A DNA stretch of 53,902 bases from Dehalococcoidia bacterium (GCA_030753265.1 JASMCQ010000115.1:1-53902); one strand, 5' to 3'; positions 1-8,875 are shown, counted from the first letter of the stretch. Numbers and translations: made by a program. Notes: a model not told the origin generated them from the letters alone.

Positions 1-71
1 CGCCTGGCGGGATTCGAACCCACAACCCCTGGGTCCGAAGCCCAGTACTCTATCCGTTGAGCTACAGGCGC
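1..71 (-). tRNA. tRNA-Arg (anticodon TCG), 3' end cut by window edge
   Basis: Read on the minus strand, the sequence folds as a cloverleaf. It has a GCGCCTG acceptor strand, TA at positions 8-9, a D-stem GCTC/GAGT, and an anticodon stem CTGGG/CCCAG around the loop CTTCGGA, which gives anticodon TCG. The T-arm is GTGGG-TTCGAAT-CCCGC. The last acceptor base and the discriminator base would lie just before base 1, so the gene is incomplete by about two bases. It lies 27 bp downstream of the tRNA-His gene on the same strand, and the two are probably cotranscribed. Confidence 0.93.
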
Positions 72-97
72 AGGTTGGTATCGCTTGGTAGCCTTGG

Positions 98-172
98 GGC
101 GAGCGACGGGATTCGAACCCGTGATCTCCTGTGCCACAGACAGGCGCCTTGGACCCCTTGGCTACGCTCGCC
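98..172 (-). tRNA. tRNA-His (anticodon GTG)
   Basis: The minus strand folds as a complete cloverleaf. The acceptor stem GCGAGCG pairs with CGCTCGC, the anticodon stem is CCTGT/ACAGG around the loop CTGTGGC (anticodon GTG), and the T-arm is ACGGG-TTCGAAT-CCCGT. A genome-encoded G at position -1 (base 172) faces the discriminator C (base 98). This extra pair is the identity element of bacterial tRNA-His and supports the assignment. No CCA is encoded at the 3' end. Confidence 0.95.
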
Positions 173-475
173 GCGTGCCGGCCAGCCCGGACCCCCACCG
201 TTCCCGGCGGCTGTGCCGCCGGAGGTGCCGGGGCCGCACCGTTCAGCCTGGCTATCGTAGCAAATAGCCCGCCAACATACAAGGAGCCGAGACAGCCCGT
301 GGCGCCGCGGATTGGCCAAACCGGCCAGCCATCCCTCGTCACGGAAGCGTGGAGAAGTCCCCTGGTTGAAAACAGCACACCGTGTTAGGCTAGATTCAAT
401 GGGCTATCCGACGGACCGCCATTCCAAGGGGGCCGATCCGGTGCTGTCCGCTGATTGATGTTGAGGGAAATGGAT

Positions 476-2200
476 ATGGGTTGGAAGCCACTGGTGGTCC
501 TTTTCGGTAGCTTGTTCCTGGCGGTGGCGTGCTCCGGGTCGTCCATCGCCACACCGTCGAGCGCCCCCGCGGCAGAATCGACCACCACCGGGATCGCGGC
601 GCCTACCGTGGAGGCGGCGCCTCAGGCTTCCGGCACTCCCACCGCCGTCATTGAGGCTGGGCCTTCGGCGACCGTCGCCGGGGACCGGGTATCCGGCGGC
701 CGGCTGGTCCGCCTGTTCGTCGACCCGCCCACCCTGGACCCGCACCTGACCACCGATGCTACCTCCGCCCAGATTATCATCGAGGTGTTCGGCGGGCTGG
801 TTACCATCGACCCCGACTTGAAAATCGTGCCCGACCTGGCTGAAAGCTGGGATGTCAGCCAGGACGGCCGGGTCTACACTTTCCACCTGCGGCCCAACGC
901 TACTTTCCACGATGGCAAGACGGTCACGGCCGATGACGTGCGCTGGTCCCTGGAGCGGGCCACCAACCCCCTCACCGAGTCCCCGGTGGTGGACCAGTAT
1001 CTTGGGGACATTGTGGGAGTCGACGAGAAGCTCAACGGCGACACCCAGACCATATCCGGCGTGAGGGTCATAGACGACCGCACCATTGAGATTACCATAG
1101 ATGCCCCCAAGTCTTACTTCCTGGCCAAGTTGACCTACCCCACCTCCTTTGTTCTGGACCGGGAGAACGTGGAAGCGGACCCCAAGAGGTGGTTCCGCGA
1201 GCCAAACGGCACCGGGCCCTTCATGATGGCACGCTACGACCTGGGCGAGACCCTGCTACTGGCCCGCCACGATGGCTATCACCTGGGCCCGGCCAATCTG
1301 GCGGAAGTGGAGATGATTCTCAGCGGCGGCACCTCTATGCTCATGTACGAGAACGACGAGATCCACATCACCGGGGTGGGCCTGGCCGATCTGGACCGCC
1401 TGCTGGAAAAAGGTAACCCGCTCAACTCCGAGCTGCAGCAGGCTCCGCCGACATTCAGTGTTCAGTACGTGGGGATGAACGTCAATGAGCCGCCCCTGGA
1501 CGACCCCAAGGTGCGCCAGGCCCTGAACCTGGCTATCGACAAGCAGGAGATAGCAACCATAGTCCTGGCGGACCAGGTGGTCCCGGCCAACGGGATACTC
1601 CCGCCAGGCTTCCCCGGCTTCAACGACGCCCTGCGGGGCTACACCTTCGACCCGGTGCGGGCCCGGCAGCTACTGGCCGAGTCCAGCTACGGAGACGACC
1701 TCGAAAACATGCCGCCCATCACCATCACCACCCCCGGCAGTTTCGGGGGCTCCGTAAGCCTGGACATGGAAGTGGTCCTCCAGATGTGGGAAAGGAACCT
1801 GGGTATTCGCGCGGAGTTTCAGCAGACGGAGTTCGCAACCTTCCTGAAAGACCTGCACAAGCGCCGCTTCCAGATGTTCGACATCGGCTGGATCGCCGAC
1901 TACCCGGACCCGGAGAACTTCCTCGATATCCTGTTCTACAGCGCAAGCAGCAACAACCACACCAATTACAGCAATCCCGTGGTGGACCGGCTACTGGAGC
2001 AGGCGCGCACCGAGACCGACCAGGTTGCCCGTTACCAGCTGTACAACCGGGTTGAGCAAATGGTCATCGACGACGCTCCCTGGATACCTCTCTGGTACAG
2101 CGGCGAGCGATTTGTGCTGGTCAAGCCTAGCGTGCGTGATTACTTCTTGACTCCCCTGTATATCCCCAGCCTGCGGTACGTATACCTAGCCGAAGAGTAG
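476..2200 (+). CDS. ABC transporter substrate-binding lipoprotein, peptide/nickel type (family 5)
   Basis: This is a periplasmic-type solute-binding protein of the DppA/OppA family, likely binding oligopeptides or similar solutes. The N-terminus is a lipoprotein signal: a hydrophobic stretch ending in the lipobox LAVAC about 20 residues from the start. A Ser/Thr/Pro/Ala-rich linker of about 65 residues follows, and then the SBP_bac_5 domain to the end. Family signatures include the DPHLTTD region, the FHDGKTVTADDVRWSLERA stretch, and a C-terminal APWIPLWYSG segment. The ATG at 476 is preferred because GAGGG (463-467) lies 8 nt upstream; the frame is open back to a TTG at 455. Two permease genes follow after 14 bp, so this is the first gene of an importer operon. 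The substrate cannot be read from sequence. Confidence 0.93.
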   Translation: MGWKPLVVLFGSLFLAVACSGSSIATPSSAPAAESTTTGIAAPTVEAAPQASGTPTAVIEAGPSATVAGDRVSGGRLVRLFVDPPTLDPHLTTDATSAQIIIEVFGGLVTIDPDLKIVPDLAESWDVSQDGRVYTFHLRPNATFHDGKTVTADDVRWSLERATNPLTESPVVDQYLGDIVGVDEKLNGDTQTISGVRVIDDRTIEITIDAPKSYFLAKLTYPTSFVLDRENVEADPKRWFREPNGTGPFMMARYDLGETLLLARHDGYHLGPANLAEVEMILSGGTSMLMYENDEIHITGVGLADLDRLLEKGNPLNSELQQAPPTFSVQYVGMNVNEPPLDDPKVRQALNLAIDKQEIATIVLADQVVPANGILPPGFPGFNDALRGYTFDPVRARQLLAESSYGDDLENMPPITITTPGSFGGSVSLDMEVVLQMWERNLGIRAEFQQTEFATFLKDLHKRRFQMFDIGWIADYPDPENFLDILFYSASSNNHTNYSNPVVDRLLEQARTETDQVARYQLYNRVEQMVIDDAPWIPLWYSGERFVLVKPSVRDYFLTPLYIPSLRYVYLAEE

Positions 2201-2214
2201 GAGGCTACCCCGAG

Positions 2215-3162
2215 TTGAGAGCCTACATCTTCCGCCGGCTGGCCTGGTTGCCCTTGATACTGCTCATCACCACCTTCATCACGTTCATGCTGGGCCGGTT
2301 CGGCCCCGGCGACCCGGTGGAGATCCTCATGGGCCAGCACTCTGACCCCAGGGTCGTCGAGCGGATCCGTGAGCAGCGGGGGTTGAACGACAACGTGCTG
2401 CTCCAGTACGGCCGCTACTTGAAGAACGTGACCCGGGGCGATTTCGGCGAGAGCTATAAGTACAGGGGCCGCACCGTCGGTGAATTGCTCAAGAAAAAGA
2501 TGTGGGTGTCCGGCCAGCTGAACATCGCCGCCTTGATGATATCGGTGGGGTTGGGTATCCCAATTGGGCTCTTCGCCGCCCTGAAACAGGGGACGCTGTG
2601 GGACACTGCGGCCGTGGTGGCCACCCTGATTGGCCAGTCGCTGCCGGTATTCCTCACCGCCCCAACTTTGCTGCTGGTATTCGCCCTCAAGCTGGATGTG
2701 CTGCCGACCCACGGTTGGGGCGGCTTCTTCGACACCAGGATCATCCTGCCCGCCGTGGCCATGGGCATTCCCGGTGTTGCCATTATGACCCGGCTGACCC
2801 GGGCGAGCACCTTGGACGTGGTGACCCAGGATTATATACGAACGGCCCGGGCCAAAGGACTGCCGGAGCGAATTGTGCGGAGCCGGCATATTCTCCGCAA
2901 CTCATTGATCCCCGTGGTGACCACGCTGGGGTTTTCTTTGGCCGGCTTGGCGTTCACCTCATTCATAGTGGAGCGGTTCTTCGGCATACCGGGGGTGGGC
3001 AGTCTCTTCATCGAGGCGATCTTCGCCAGGGACTATCCGATCATCAATGCGATCATCATCATCGGCACCACCATGTTCGTTCTGGCCAACCTGGTGGTGG
3101 ACCTGATTTACCCGTTGATGGACCCGCGCATCCGGCTGGGAGGCAGCTACGTTGCGGGATGA
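2215..3162 (+). CDS. ABC transporter permease, DppB/OppB type
   Basis: This is an inner-membrane permease of the peptide/nickel importer class, 315 residues, close to the usual length. It begins with the typical first helix (residues 8-28) and the extracytoplasmic segment with GDPVEILMG. The BPD_transp_1 domain follows, with a conserved cytoplasmic loop around DYIRTARAKGLPERIV; this EAA-type loop docks the ATPase. The family's C-terminal ending, DLIYPLMDPRIRLG, is present. The start is TTG at 2215, with GGAGG near 2201-2205 upstream. The gene overlaps the next permease by 11 bp, which suggests translational coupling. No ATPase genes follow in the window. Confidence 0.93.
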   Translation: MRAYIFRRLAWLPLILLITTFITFMLGRFGPGDPVEILMGQHSDPRVVERIREQRGLNDNVLLQYGRYLKNVTRGDFGESYKYRGRTVGELLKKKMWVSGQLNIAALMISVGLGIPIGLFAALKQGTLWDTAAVVATLIGQSLPVFLTAPTLLLVFALKLDVLPTHGWGGFFDTRIILPAVAMGIPGVAIMTRLTRASTLDVVTQDYIRTARAKGLPERIVRSRHILRNSLIPVVTTLGFSLAGLAFTSFIVERFFGIPGVGSLFIEAIFARDYPIINAIIIIGTTMFVLANLVVDLIYPLMDPRIRLGGSYVAG

Positions 3163-4114
3163 GGCGCGGGCCCCGGTCCTCAACATGCCCACTCGGGGCC
3201 AGAGCTACTGGGCGCTCTCCCTGCGGCGGCTGTTGCGCAAGAAGCTGGGTGTCGCCTGCCTCGCCGTGATCTTGCTGATGTACGGCTCGGGTGTCCTGGC
3301 TCCCCTGGTGACACCCTACGGCTACAACGACCAGAATCTGAGCATGGCCAAGCAGGGCCCTAGCGCGAGCCATCCCTTTGGGACCGACCGGCTGGGCCGC
3401 GATATCCTGACTCGGATCATCTACGGGTTGAGGACCACGGTGATTATCACCGTGACCACCCTGGTCACCGGCAGCCTGGTGCTGGGCATCACCCTGGGCC
3501 TGGTGGCCGGCTACTTCGGCAGGCTCATCGACACCATCATCATGCGGGTGGGGGAGGTGACCTCGGCCTTCCCCGAGATATTCCTGGTTCTGATCATCGT
3601 CGCAACGGTGAAACCGCCCATCACCGAGTGGGTGCGCGGAATCGAGGATGCCGTCGGGTTCGATATCGTGCGGCTCGGGATCGTGGATTATATGGTCATC
3701 GCATTGGCGCTGTCCATCTTCTCCTGGTTCGGCATGGCGCGGCTGGTGCGCGGCCAGGTGCTTCAGGTGCGGGAGAACCAGTATGTGGAGGCCGCCCGGG
3801 CCGTCGGCGTGTCCACCCCCTGGATTCTGGCGAGGCACGTGTTTCCCAACGTCATTGGGCCGGTGATCGTGGTCAGCTCGGCGGGACTGGCGGGCATAGC
3901 CGGGTCGGAGATCTTCCTTAGCTGGCTGGGCATCGGCATTCAGCCGCCGACTCCCAGCCTTGGGTTGATGATCTTCGAGAACGGCAGCATCTCGGTCCTG
4001 CGGACCAATCCCCACCTTTTGCTGTTCCCGGTGGGGACGCTGGCGTTGCTTCTGTTCACCTTCAACCTGCTGGGAGACGCGATGAACGACGCCTTCAACC
4101 CCCGTACCCGTTGA
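3152..4114 (+). CDS. ABC transporter permease, DppC/OppC type
   Basis: This is the second permease of the importer, about 320 residues, the normal length. An N-terminal cytoplasmic segment and first helix are followed by the HPFGTDRLGRDILTRIIYG motif, a hallmark of DppC-type permeases. The EAA-type loop reads YVEAARAVGVSTPWILARHVFP, and the protein ends with LLGDAMNDAFNPRTR, also typical. The start is uncertain: TTG at 3152 overlaps the upstream gene by 11 bp, and an ATG at 3185 is possible. The last 48 bp of the gene are copied immediately downstream (see the repeat at 4069-4320). The dppD/dppF-type ATPases expected after this gene are absent. Confidence 0.93.
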   Translation: MRDEARAPVLNMPTRGQSYWALSLRRLLRKKLGVACLAVILLMYGSGVLAPLVTPYGYNDQNLSMAKQGPSASHPFGTDRLGRDILTRIIYGLRTTVIITVTTLVTGSLVLGITLGLVAGYFGRLIDTIIMRVGEVTSAFPEIFLVLIIVATVKPPITEWVRGIEDAVGFDIVRLGIVDYMVIALALSIFSWFGMARLVRGQVLQVRENQYVEAARAVGVSTPWILARHVFPNVIGPVIVVSSAGLAGIAGSEIFLSWLGIGIQPPTPSLGLMIFENGSISVLRTNPHLLLFPVGTLALLLFTFNLLGDAMNDAFNPRTR

Positions 4115-4320
4115 GGGGGCCGCAGGGCAGTAAAAAAGGGGTCTTGCACCGGGTAGGGGCGGTGCATGCACCGCCCCTACGTGTTTGCGGAATCAGCGGG
4201 ACGTGCTGTTGCTGGGAGACGCGATGGACGACGCCTTTAGCTTCGTACTCGTTAAGGGGGCCGCTGGGCAGTAACAAGTGGTCTTGCCCCGGGTCGGGGC
4301 GGTGCATGCACCGCCCCTAC
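4069..4320. repeat. 140-bp tandem duplication of the permease 3' end, with two palindromes
   Basis: About 112 bp at 4069-4180 recur at 4209-4320 with a period of 140-142 bp and several substitutions. Each copy holds the last codons of the permease (starting GGGAGACGCGATG), a GCAGTAA stretch, and a terminal palindrome. The palindrome in copy 1 (4153-4180) is a perfect 14+14 bp self-complement of the form GTAGGGGCGG...CCGCCCCTAC. Copy 2 (4293-4320) differs by one base. In the second copy the coding part is not expressed. The palindromes separate two convergent genes and could act as a bidirectional terminator. The type, GTAGGGGCG...CGCCCCTAC, resembles REP/MITE-like repeats. Confidence 0.85.
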
Positions 4321-5768
4321 GGTTCAGTCGATACGCATTGCCTGACCACCCGCCGGCGGCGGAAGGCCCCGAACGAGAGCAGCCCGAGCGGCCCGCCCAG
4401 CAGCAGCAGGGTGCCGAGACCCGCGGCGCCGCCATCCTGGCCGGGCATCGGCGCGGTGCATCCTCCGCCCGAGGTTGCGCCGCCGTCCTCGTCTTCCGTG
4501 GAAGCGACCTGGGTGGGCTCGGGCTGAGGCGTGGGTTCCGGAGTGGGCGTCGGCATCGTCGTGGGAGTGGGCTCCGGCGGGGCCGTAGGTTCCGGAGCGG
4601 GCTCCGGTGTCGGCGTCGGCGGCTCCTGAAGCTGGCGCGCCAACTCTTCGGGGGGTGGCAACGTTTCGATTCCCACGGCTTCCCGCCATTCGGTGTCCAG
4701 CCCGTACTGGTCGAACCCGTATACCTGAGTCAGCGCCGCGTCGATATCAAGGGTCTGCTGGATGACCTGCATCAGTTCGGCCATCTTCTCCGGCCCATAC
4801 CGGTTGATCATCAGCCCCACCACGGACCGGCCCTGCCCGTAGGCGATGATGATATCGTCCGGGGTCCCACCGAAGGCCCCCAGGTACCAGAGAGGCTTGA
4901 GCCGGCGGGTGAAAATTCCGTAGCGCAGGGCCGAATCGTAGCTGTCCGTTGGGTCGATGTTGCCATACTCGGCCAGGCCCTCGTTCAGCCAGGCCGGTAT
5001 CTGGGAAACGGCCCGGCCGGCGGCCTCCGCCACCAGCAAGTGGACAAACTCGTGGGACGTCGTGCCTTTGACCGTGGGGTCGAAGGCGTGCACCAGCAGG
5101 ACCCGCTCGTCGGTGAAGGCCATCCCCTGGGTCTGCAGCAGCTCCCGCACGGCCTGGGCCCTGAAGGGCAGCGCGGCGGACATGTGACGGTAGTTGTTGT
5201 AAGAGACGATGCGCAGCGGCTCCGTGGGCTCGATGCCCAATACGGGCACCATGAGTGCCATGGCCTCATCGGCGGCCTCCAATACAGTCCGGGCCCGCTG
5301 TTCCACGTAGTCGCCGTAGTAGTGGACGGTTATCAAGCCGGAGGAGACCGTGAGCCAATCAAACCGGCTGTCGGAGTAGATGAATTCCTCGTCCGGGGTC
5401 CGGAGGACCCCTCCCGCTGAGTCCCGAATTTCGAAGGAAAACTCGATTCGAGTGCCGGGCGGGTAGTAGTCCGCTCCGCCGCTGCCGCTGCGCAAGAGGG
5501 ACTCGCCGGTCACCTCTTTCCCTGGCTCGAACTCCACTGTCCGGTAGGCGCTCCGGCCGGCCTGATCCGCCTTCCTGATAAAGACCCGGATATCGTCGAT
5601 TTCATCGGAGCTGCGCGCCGTGATGGAGAACATGATGCCGTCGGGGAACTGGCTTTCCGCTCCCGTGGACAACACTTCAATGTCCGGGGTGTCGGCCCGG
5701 ATGGTGGCCCCAGGAACAAAAAGCGCACCCGCCGATCCCAGAATCAGGAGCAAAACCAATATCCGCAC
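4317..5768 (-). CDS. Secreted zinc metallopeptidase (peptidase-MA-like) with C-terminal anchor
   Basis: This is a predicted exported protease of 483 residues. A signal peptide covers residues 1-25. A beta-rich region is followed by a gluzincin-like catalytic core: HEFVH near residue 238, the HExxH motif whose two histidines bind zinc, then NEGLAEY about 20 residues later as the third ligand. Residues 385-430 form a Pro/Thr/Glu-rich stalk (PTPTPEPAPEP). The end has the tripartite pattern GGGC, a hydrophobic helix, and RRRR, which resembles MYXO-CTERM-type sorting signals and suggests surface anchoring. The start is GTG at 5768, with GGGAGG 5 nt upstream. The stop codon lies inside the palindrome of the neighbouring repeat. 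The substrate is unknown. Confidence 0.8.
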   Translation of the reverse strand: MRILVLLLILGSAGALFVPGATIRADTPDIEVLSTGAESQFPDGIMFSITARSSDEIDDIRVFIRKADQAGRSAYRTVEFEPGKEVTGESLLRSGSGGADYYPPGTRIEFSFEIRDSAGGVLRTPDEEFIYSDSRFDWLTVSSGLITVHYYGDYVEQRARTVLEAADEAMALMVPVLGIEPTEPLRIVSYNNYRHMSAALPFRAQAVRELLQTQGMAFTDERVLLVHAFDPTVKGTTSHEFVHLLVAEAAGRAVSQIPAWLNEGLAEYGNIDPTDSYDSALRYGIFTRRLKPLWYLGAFGGTPDDIIIAYGQGRSVVGLMINRYGPEKMAELMQVIQQTLDIDAALTQVYGFDQYGLDTEWREAVGIETLPPPEELARQLQEPPTPTPEPAPEPTAPPEPTPTTMPTPTPEPTPQPEPTQVASTEDEDGGATSGGGCTAPMPGQDGGAAGLGTLLLLGGPLGLLSFGAFRRRRVVRQCVSTEP

Positions 5769-5963
5769 GACGCCTCCCTCAGAGCAAGTCTACCCCATAC
5801 CTACGCCTTTGTCGAAGGAGCAGACTCCTCGCATCAAGCGCTGTAACCGGGCCGGGCCGGCCGCCGGCACGCCCGCTTCCGGGCCTGGTTCACGGCGTGG
5901 TAACATGTTCGATACCGTGTCCGGTGAGCGGGTTGCCGGCCCGGCCTTTCCGGAGGTGCAGCC

Positions 5964-6830
5964 ATGGCGAAAGTAACCCAGCGGTGCCACCAGGCCACCG
6001 GCCGCACCACGTTTATCTGCGACTTTTCACCACCTCGCTCCGGCGACCCGGCGATGCTCCGGCAGGCCGCCATCGACGCGGATTTCATCTCCGTGGCCTA
6101 TAACCCCGGTAGAGCGGTGCGGGTCAACTCGGCGATGCTGGCGGCCGCGATCAAGCAGCATACGGGCCAAGGCGTGTCGTTCACCCTGGCGACCCGCGAC
6201 ATGAACCGTCTGGCGCTCCAATCGTTGTTGCTGGGGGCCCAGCTTCTGGGCGTGGAGAACGTCGTGGTGGTCCAGGGAGACCCGTTCACGGAGCGAGACC
6301 TGGCCCTGGTCAAGGCCGCCGGCGACATCACTCCCACCGGCCTGATCGCGGCCATCGCCGGGATGAACCAGGGGGTGGATTTCCGGGGCTCGAAGCTGCG
6401 GGCGGCCACCGAATTCTGCACGGGCGCCACCGTGGACCTGGGCCGGGGAATCCAGGAAGAGGCCGGTTTGGCCCGTCGCAAGGTCTTGGCCGGCGCCCAG
6501 TTCTTGATCACTCAGCCCATCTTCGACGTGGAAGACGCCGCCCGCTTCCGGGACGCCTACGCCGACGTGGCCGGGGAGCCGCTCGGTATCCCGGTGTTTT
6601 TCGGCCTCCAGGTCCTAGAGCCTGACGGCATCATCTTCAGCTCGGTGCCCGAGGGCGTGCGCCGGGAACTGGCCCAGGGCCGTTCGGGAGTGGCAATCGC
6701 GTTGGAGCTATGCGGGAGGTTCCAGGAGAGCGGCCTGCACGACATCTACTTGGTTCCGCCCATCCGGCGCGGCGGCGCCCGCGATTACCAAGCGGCTCAG
6801 GAGGTGCTGGCGGGGGTGAAGCGCGTTTAG
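5964..6830 (+). CDS. Methylenetetrahydrofolate reductase family protein
   Basis: This is a TIM-barrel flavoprotein homologue of MetF, which reduces 5,10-methylene-tetrahydrofolate to the 5-methyl form; 288 residues is the normal single-domain length. Visible motifs are CDFSPPRSGDP near residue 18 (SFEFFPP in MetF), VVVQGDPF near residue 97 (the FAD-contacting Asp of the ALRGD motif), and FLITQPIFD near residue 176 (the TQ pair that contacts folate). The catalytic Glu of the SFEFFPP motif is Asp here, so activity or substrate may differ. The ATG start has GGAGGTG 6-8 nt upstream. It is divergent from the peptidase gene. No other folate genes are nearby, so the physiological role is open. Confidence 0.82.
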   Translation: MAKVTQRCHQATGRTTFICDFSPPRSGDPAMLRQAAIDADFISVAYNPGRAVRVNSAMLAAAIKQHTGQGVSFTLATRDMNRLALQSLLLGAQLLGVENVVVVQGDPFTERDLALVKAAGDITPTGLIAAIAGMNQGVDFRGSKLRAATEFCTGATVDLGRGIQEEAGLARRKVLAGAQFLITQPIFDVEDAARFRDAYADVAGEPLGIPVFFGLQVLEPDGIIFSSVPEGVRRELAQGRSGVAIALELCGRFQESGLHDIYLVPPIRRGGARDYQAAQEVLAGVKRV

Positions 6831-6844
6831 TGACTGTCTTATGC

Positions 6845-6950
6845 GGTGGTTCGACAAGCCCGACTTCGTCGAGACTCTCAATGGAATCGGATCTCGCCAC
6901 GAACGGGGAGAATCCGTTCGTCCTGAGCTTGTCGAAGGATGATCCACCTT
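6845..6950. repeat. Inverted repeat of the TTCGACAAGC...GCTTGTCGAA type
   Basis: A 10-bp perfect inverted repeat, TTCGACAAGC (6850-6859) and GCTTGTCGAA (6927-6936), encloses about 67 bp that include CCGTTCGTCCTGAGC. The GTCCTGAGCTTGTCGAAGGA core is a frequently seen dispersed repeat in bacterial genomes (from memory, not searched). It lies between two convergent genes and may double as a terminator. Confidence 0.6.
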
Positions 6951-6996
6951 GAAAATGTGGCTTTGAGATAGATTATTAGATTGACCGGCGAGCCGC

Positions 6997-8667
6997 CTAT
7001 CCGCTCCAGGGCAAGGGCGCGACGCCATCGATGTCCGTCACCACGTCAACGAGGGCGGGCCTCCCGGAGGCCAACGCCTGCTCCAGGGCGCTCTGAATCT
7101 GGCCCGGCTGGTCGACCCGGATGCCGAAACAGCCCATGGTCTCGGCCAGGTGGGCAAAGTCCACCTCCCGGAAATGCCAGATCTCGTCCGAGTTACCCGA
7201 GTATCCCTTGTAGACCCGCTCCGTTCCGCGTTTGTCCTGGTTCAGGGAGTGGTTGTTGTTGACCACGATTACGGCGTTTATGCCATACCGCGCTGCCGTC
7301 TCCAGTTCGCCGATGTGGTACCAGAGCCCGCCATCCCCAGTGAAACACACCACCGGCCGGTCGGGAAGGGCGCACTTGGCGCCAACGGTAGCGGAGAGGC
7401 CCCAGCCCAGGGAGCCGGCGGCCCGGATGTAACCCTGCCCCGGGTGTTTCAGGTCCACCATGGTCCCGGTCCATATCCCGGCGTGGCCGGTGTCCGTCAC
7501 CAGCATGGCGTCAGAGGGTAGAAACTTCGCGAGTTCGGTGCAGAGGCGCTCCGGCCGGATGGGCACGGCGTCGGAGCCGGCCAGAGGGGCCACGTCGGCC
7601 CGCCACTCCCGCACCAACTCCTGGGCCCGGCCGACCCACTCGGCCCGCCCCGCTATCGGCTCCAGGGCTTCGATCAGACGGACCAGGGTGGCCCTGGCGT
7701 CGCCCTGCAAAGCCACCTTGGTTGGGTAGCTGCGGCCCAACTCCGTCGGGTCGATGTCGATCTGGATGACCGGGGTACCCACGGGTGGTATCCTCCAGTC
7801 CAAAGTGACCTGGTCTCCGGTGTGGCTGCCGATGAACAGAACCAGGTCGGCCTCGGCAACCACGCGATTGGCGCACCACCGGGAGTAGGAGCCGCAAACC
7901 CCGACCGACAGCGGGTGGTCGTCGGGTATGGCCCCCTTGGCGTTGAGGGATGTCGCCACCGGAATCGACAGCATCTCCGCCAGTTGCACCACCTGCTGCT
8001 GGGCCTGGGAGGCCGTGACTCCGCCGCCGGCCACGATGACCGGGCGCCGGGCGCTAGCCAGCACCTGGGCCGCCTCCCGTACGATCTCCGGCTCGGGAAC
8101 CGGACGAAAGGCGGGCCGTTGGGCGAAGGCCGGCTCCGTGAGCACAGTCAGGTCTCCTTCCGCTTCAACTATCAGTTCGCCGGAGTTTCCCTGGAAATCC
8201 AGGTGGACCGGGCCGGGGGCGCCGGTGGTGGCTTCCCGGAAGGCCTGCCGCGTCAGGTGGGGCAACTGCTCGACGCTGTCGACCACCACGCTGTACTTGG
8301 TGACGGAGCTGAAGGGCTGGGCGTGAGATATCTCCTGGTAGGAGTTGCGGTACTGGTGCATCAGAGGGCGGTGACCGGTGATGGCCACCACCGGGGAGCC
8401 GCCCAAGTAGGCGTCCTGGAGCCCCGCCGCCAGGTTGGCCGCTCCCACCGATTGAGCCATGCAAACCGAGGGCCGGTTGCAGGCGCGGGCATAGCCGTCG
8501 GCCATGTAGGCTGCGGCCTTTTCGCCGTGGGTCACGATCCGTTGGATGCCCACCCGCTCCATTTCCAGCAGAGCTTTCCTGACGACGGCCGGAACGAAGA
8601 AAGCGTGGGTTACCCCATACCCTTTCATGGTCTCCGCCAGGAACTGGCCCCCGGTCATCTTTGGCAT
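6997..8667 (-). CDS. Thiamine-diphosphate-binding enzyme, acetolactate-synthase-like
   Basis: The 556-residue protein has the three domains of the acetolactate synthase/benzoylformate decarboxylase superfamily. The N-terminal pyrimidine-binding domain carries the activating Glu in HGEKAAAYMADGYAR. A central nucleotide-binding-like domain follows. The C-terminal domain carries the ThDP/Mg motif, GDGGLWYHIGELE followed by VVNNN. The start is ATG at 8667, with GGAGG about 8 nt upstream; the frame is open further upstream to 8712 but without a better site. No small regulatory subunit (ilvN) or other branched-chain genes are near, which argues against biosynthetic acetolactate synthase. The next upstream gene encodes a CoA-transferase, so a decarboxylase or ligase in acyl-CoA catabolism (oxalyl-CoA decarboxylase-like) is possible but unproven. 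Confidence 0.85.
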   Translation of the reverse strand: MPKMTGGQFLAETMKGYGVTHAFFVPAVVRKALLEMERVGIQRIVTHGEKAAAYMADGYARACNRPSVCMAQSVGAANLAAGLQDAYLGGSPVVAITGHRPLMHQYRNSYQEISHAQPFSSVTKYSVVVDSVEQLPHLTRQAFREATTGAPGPVHLDFQGNSGELIVEAEGDLTVLTEPAFAQRPAFRPVPEPEIVREAAQVLASARRPVIVAGGGVTASQAQQQVVQLAEMLSIPVATSLNAKGAIPDDHPLSVGVCGSYSRWCANRVVAEADLVLFIGSHTGDQVTLDWRIPPVGTPVIQIDIDPTELGRSYPTKVALQGDARATLVRLIEALEPIAGRAEWVGRAQELVREWRADVAPLAGSDAVPIRPERLCTELAKFLPSDAMLVTDTGHAGIWTGTMVDLKHPGQGYIRAAGSLGWGLSATVGAKCALPDRPVVCFTGDGGLWYHIGELETAARYGINAVIVVNNNHSLNQDKRGTERVYKGYSGNSDEIWHFREVDFAHLAETMGCFGIRVDQPGQIQSALEQALASGRPALVDVVTDIDGVAPLPWSG

Positions 8668-8875
8668 GGTTTGACCTCCAGTGAAAAGTTGGCCGCGCCG
8701 CCGGCCGGGCATTGGCCCGGGTGCGCCGGCGCCGAACTAATTCGAACGAAACGGCCCGTCTCGCCGGATACCGGGAGGTATCAGCGACAGAAGCGGACCC
8801 AGCCCGCCGGGGAACTGTGGCTATCTTGCTCCCGCTGCCGCCGCCGGTCAAGCTCCCGGGCTCAGCCGCGCAGTT

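Noticed and set aside
3059..4171. 370-codon minus-strand open frame over the second permease
   Set aside because: Antisense shadow of a clear permease; low-complexity His/Gln/Gly-rich translation and no ribosome site.
4278..5420. 380-codon plus-strand open frame over the peptidase
   Set aside because: Antisense shadow; Arg/Gly-rich translation with no motif, while the minus strand has a signal peptide and HExxH.
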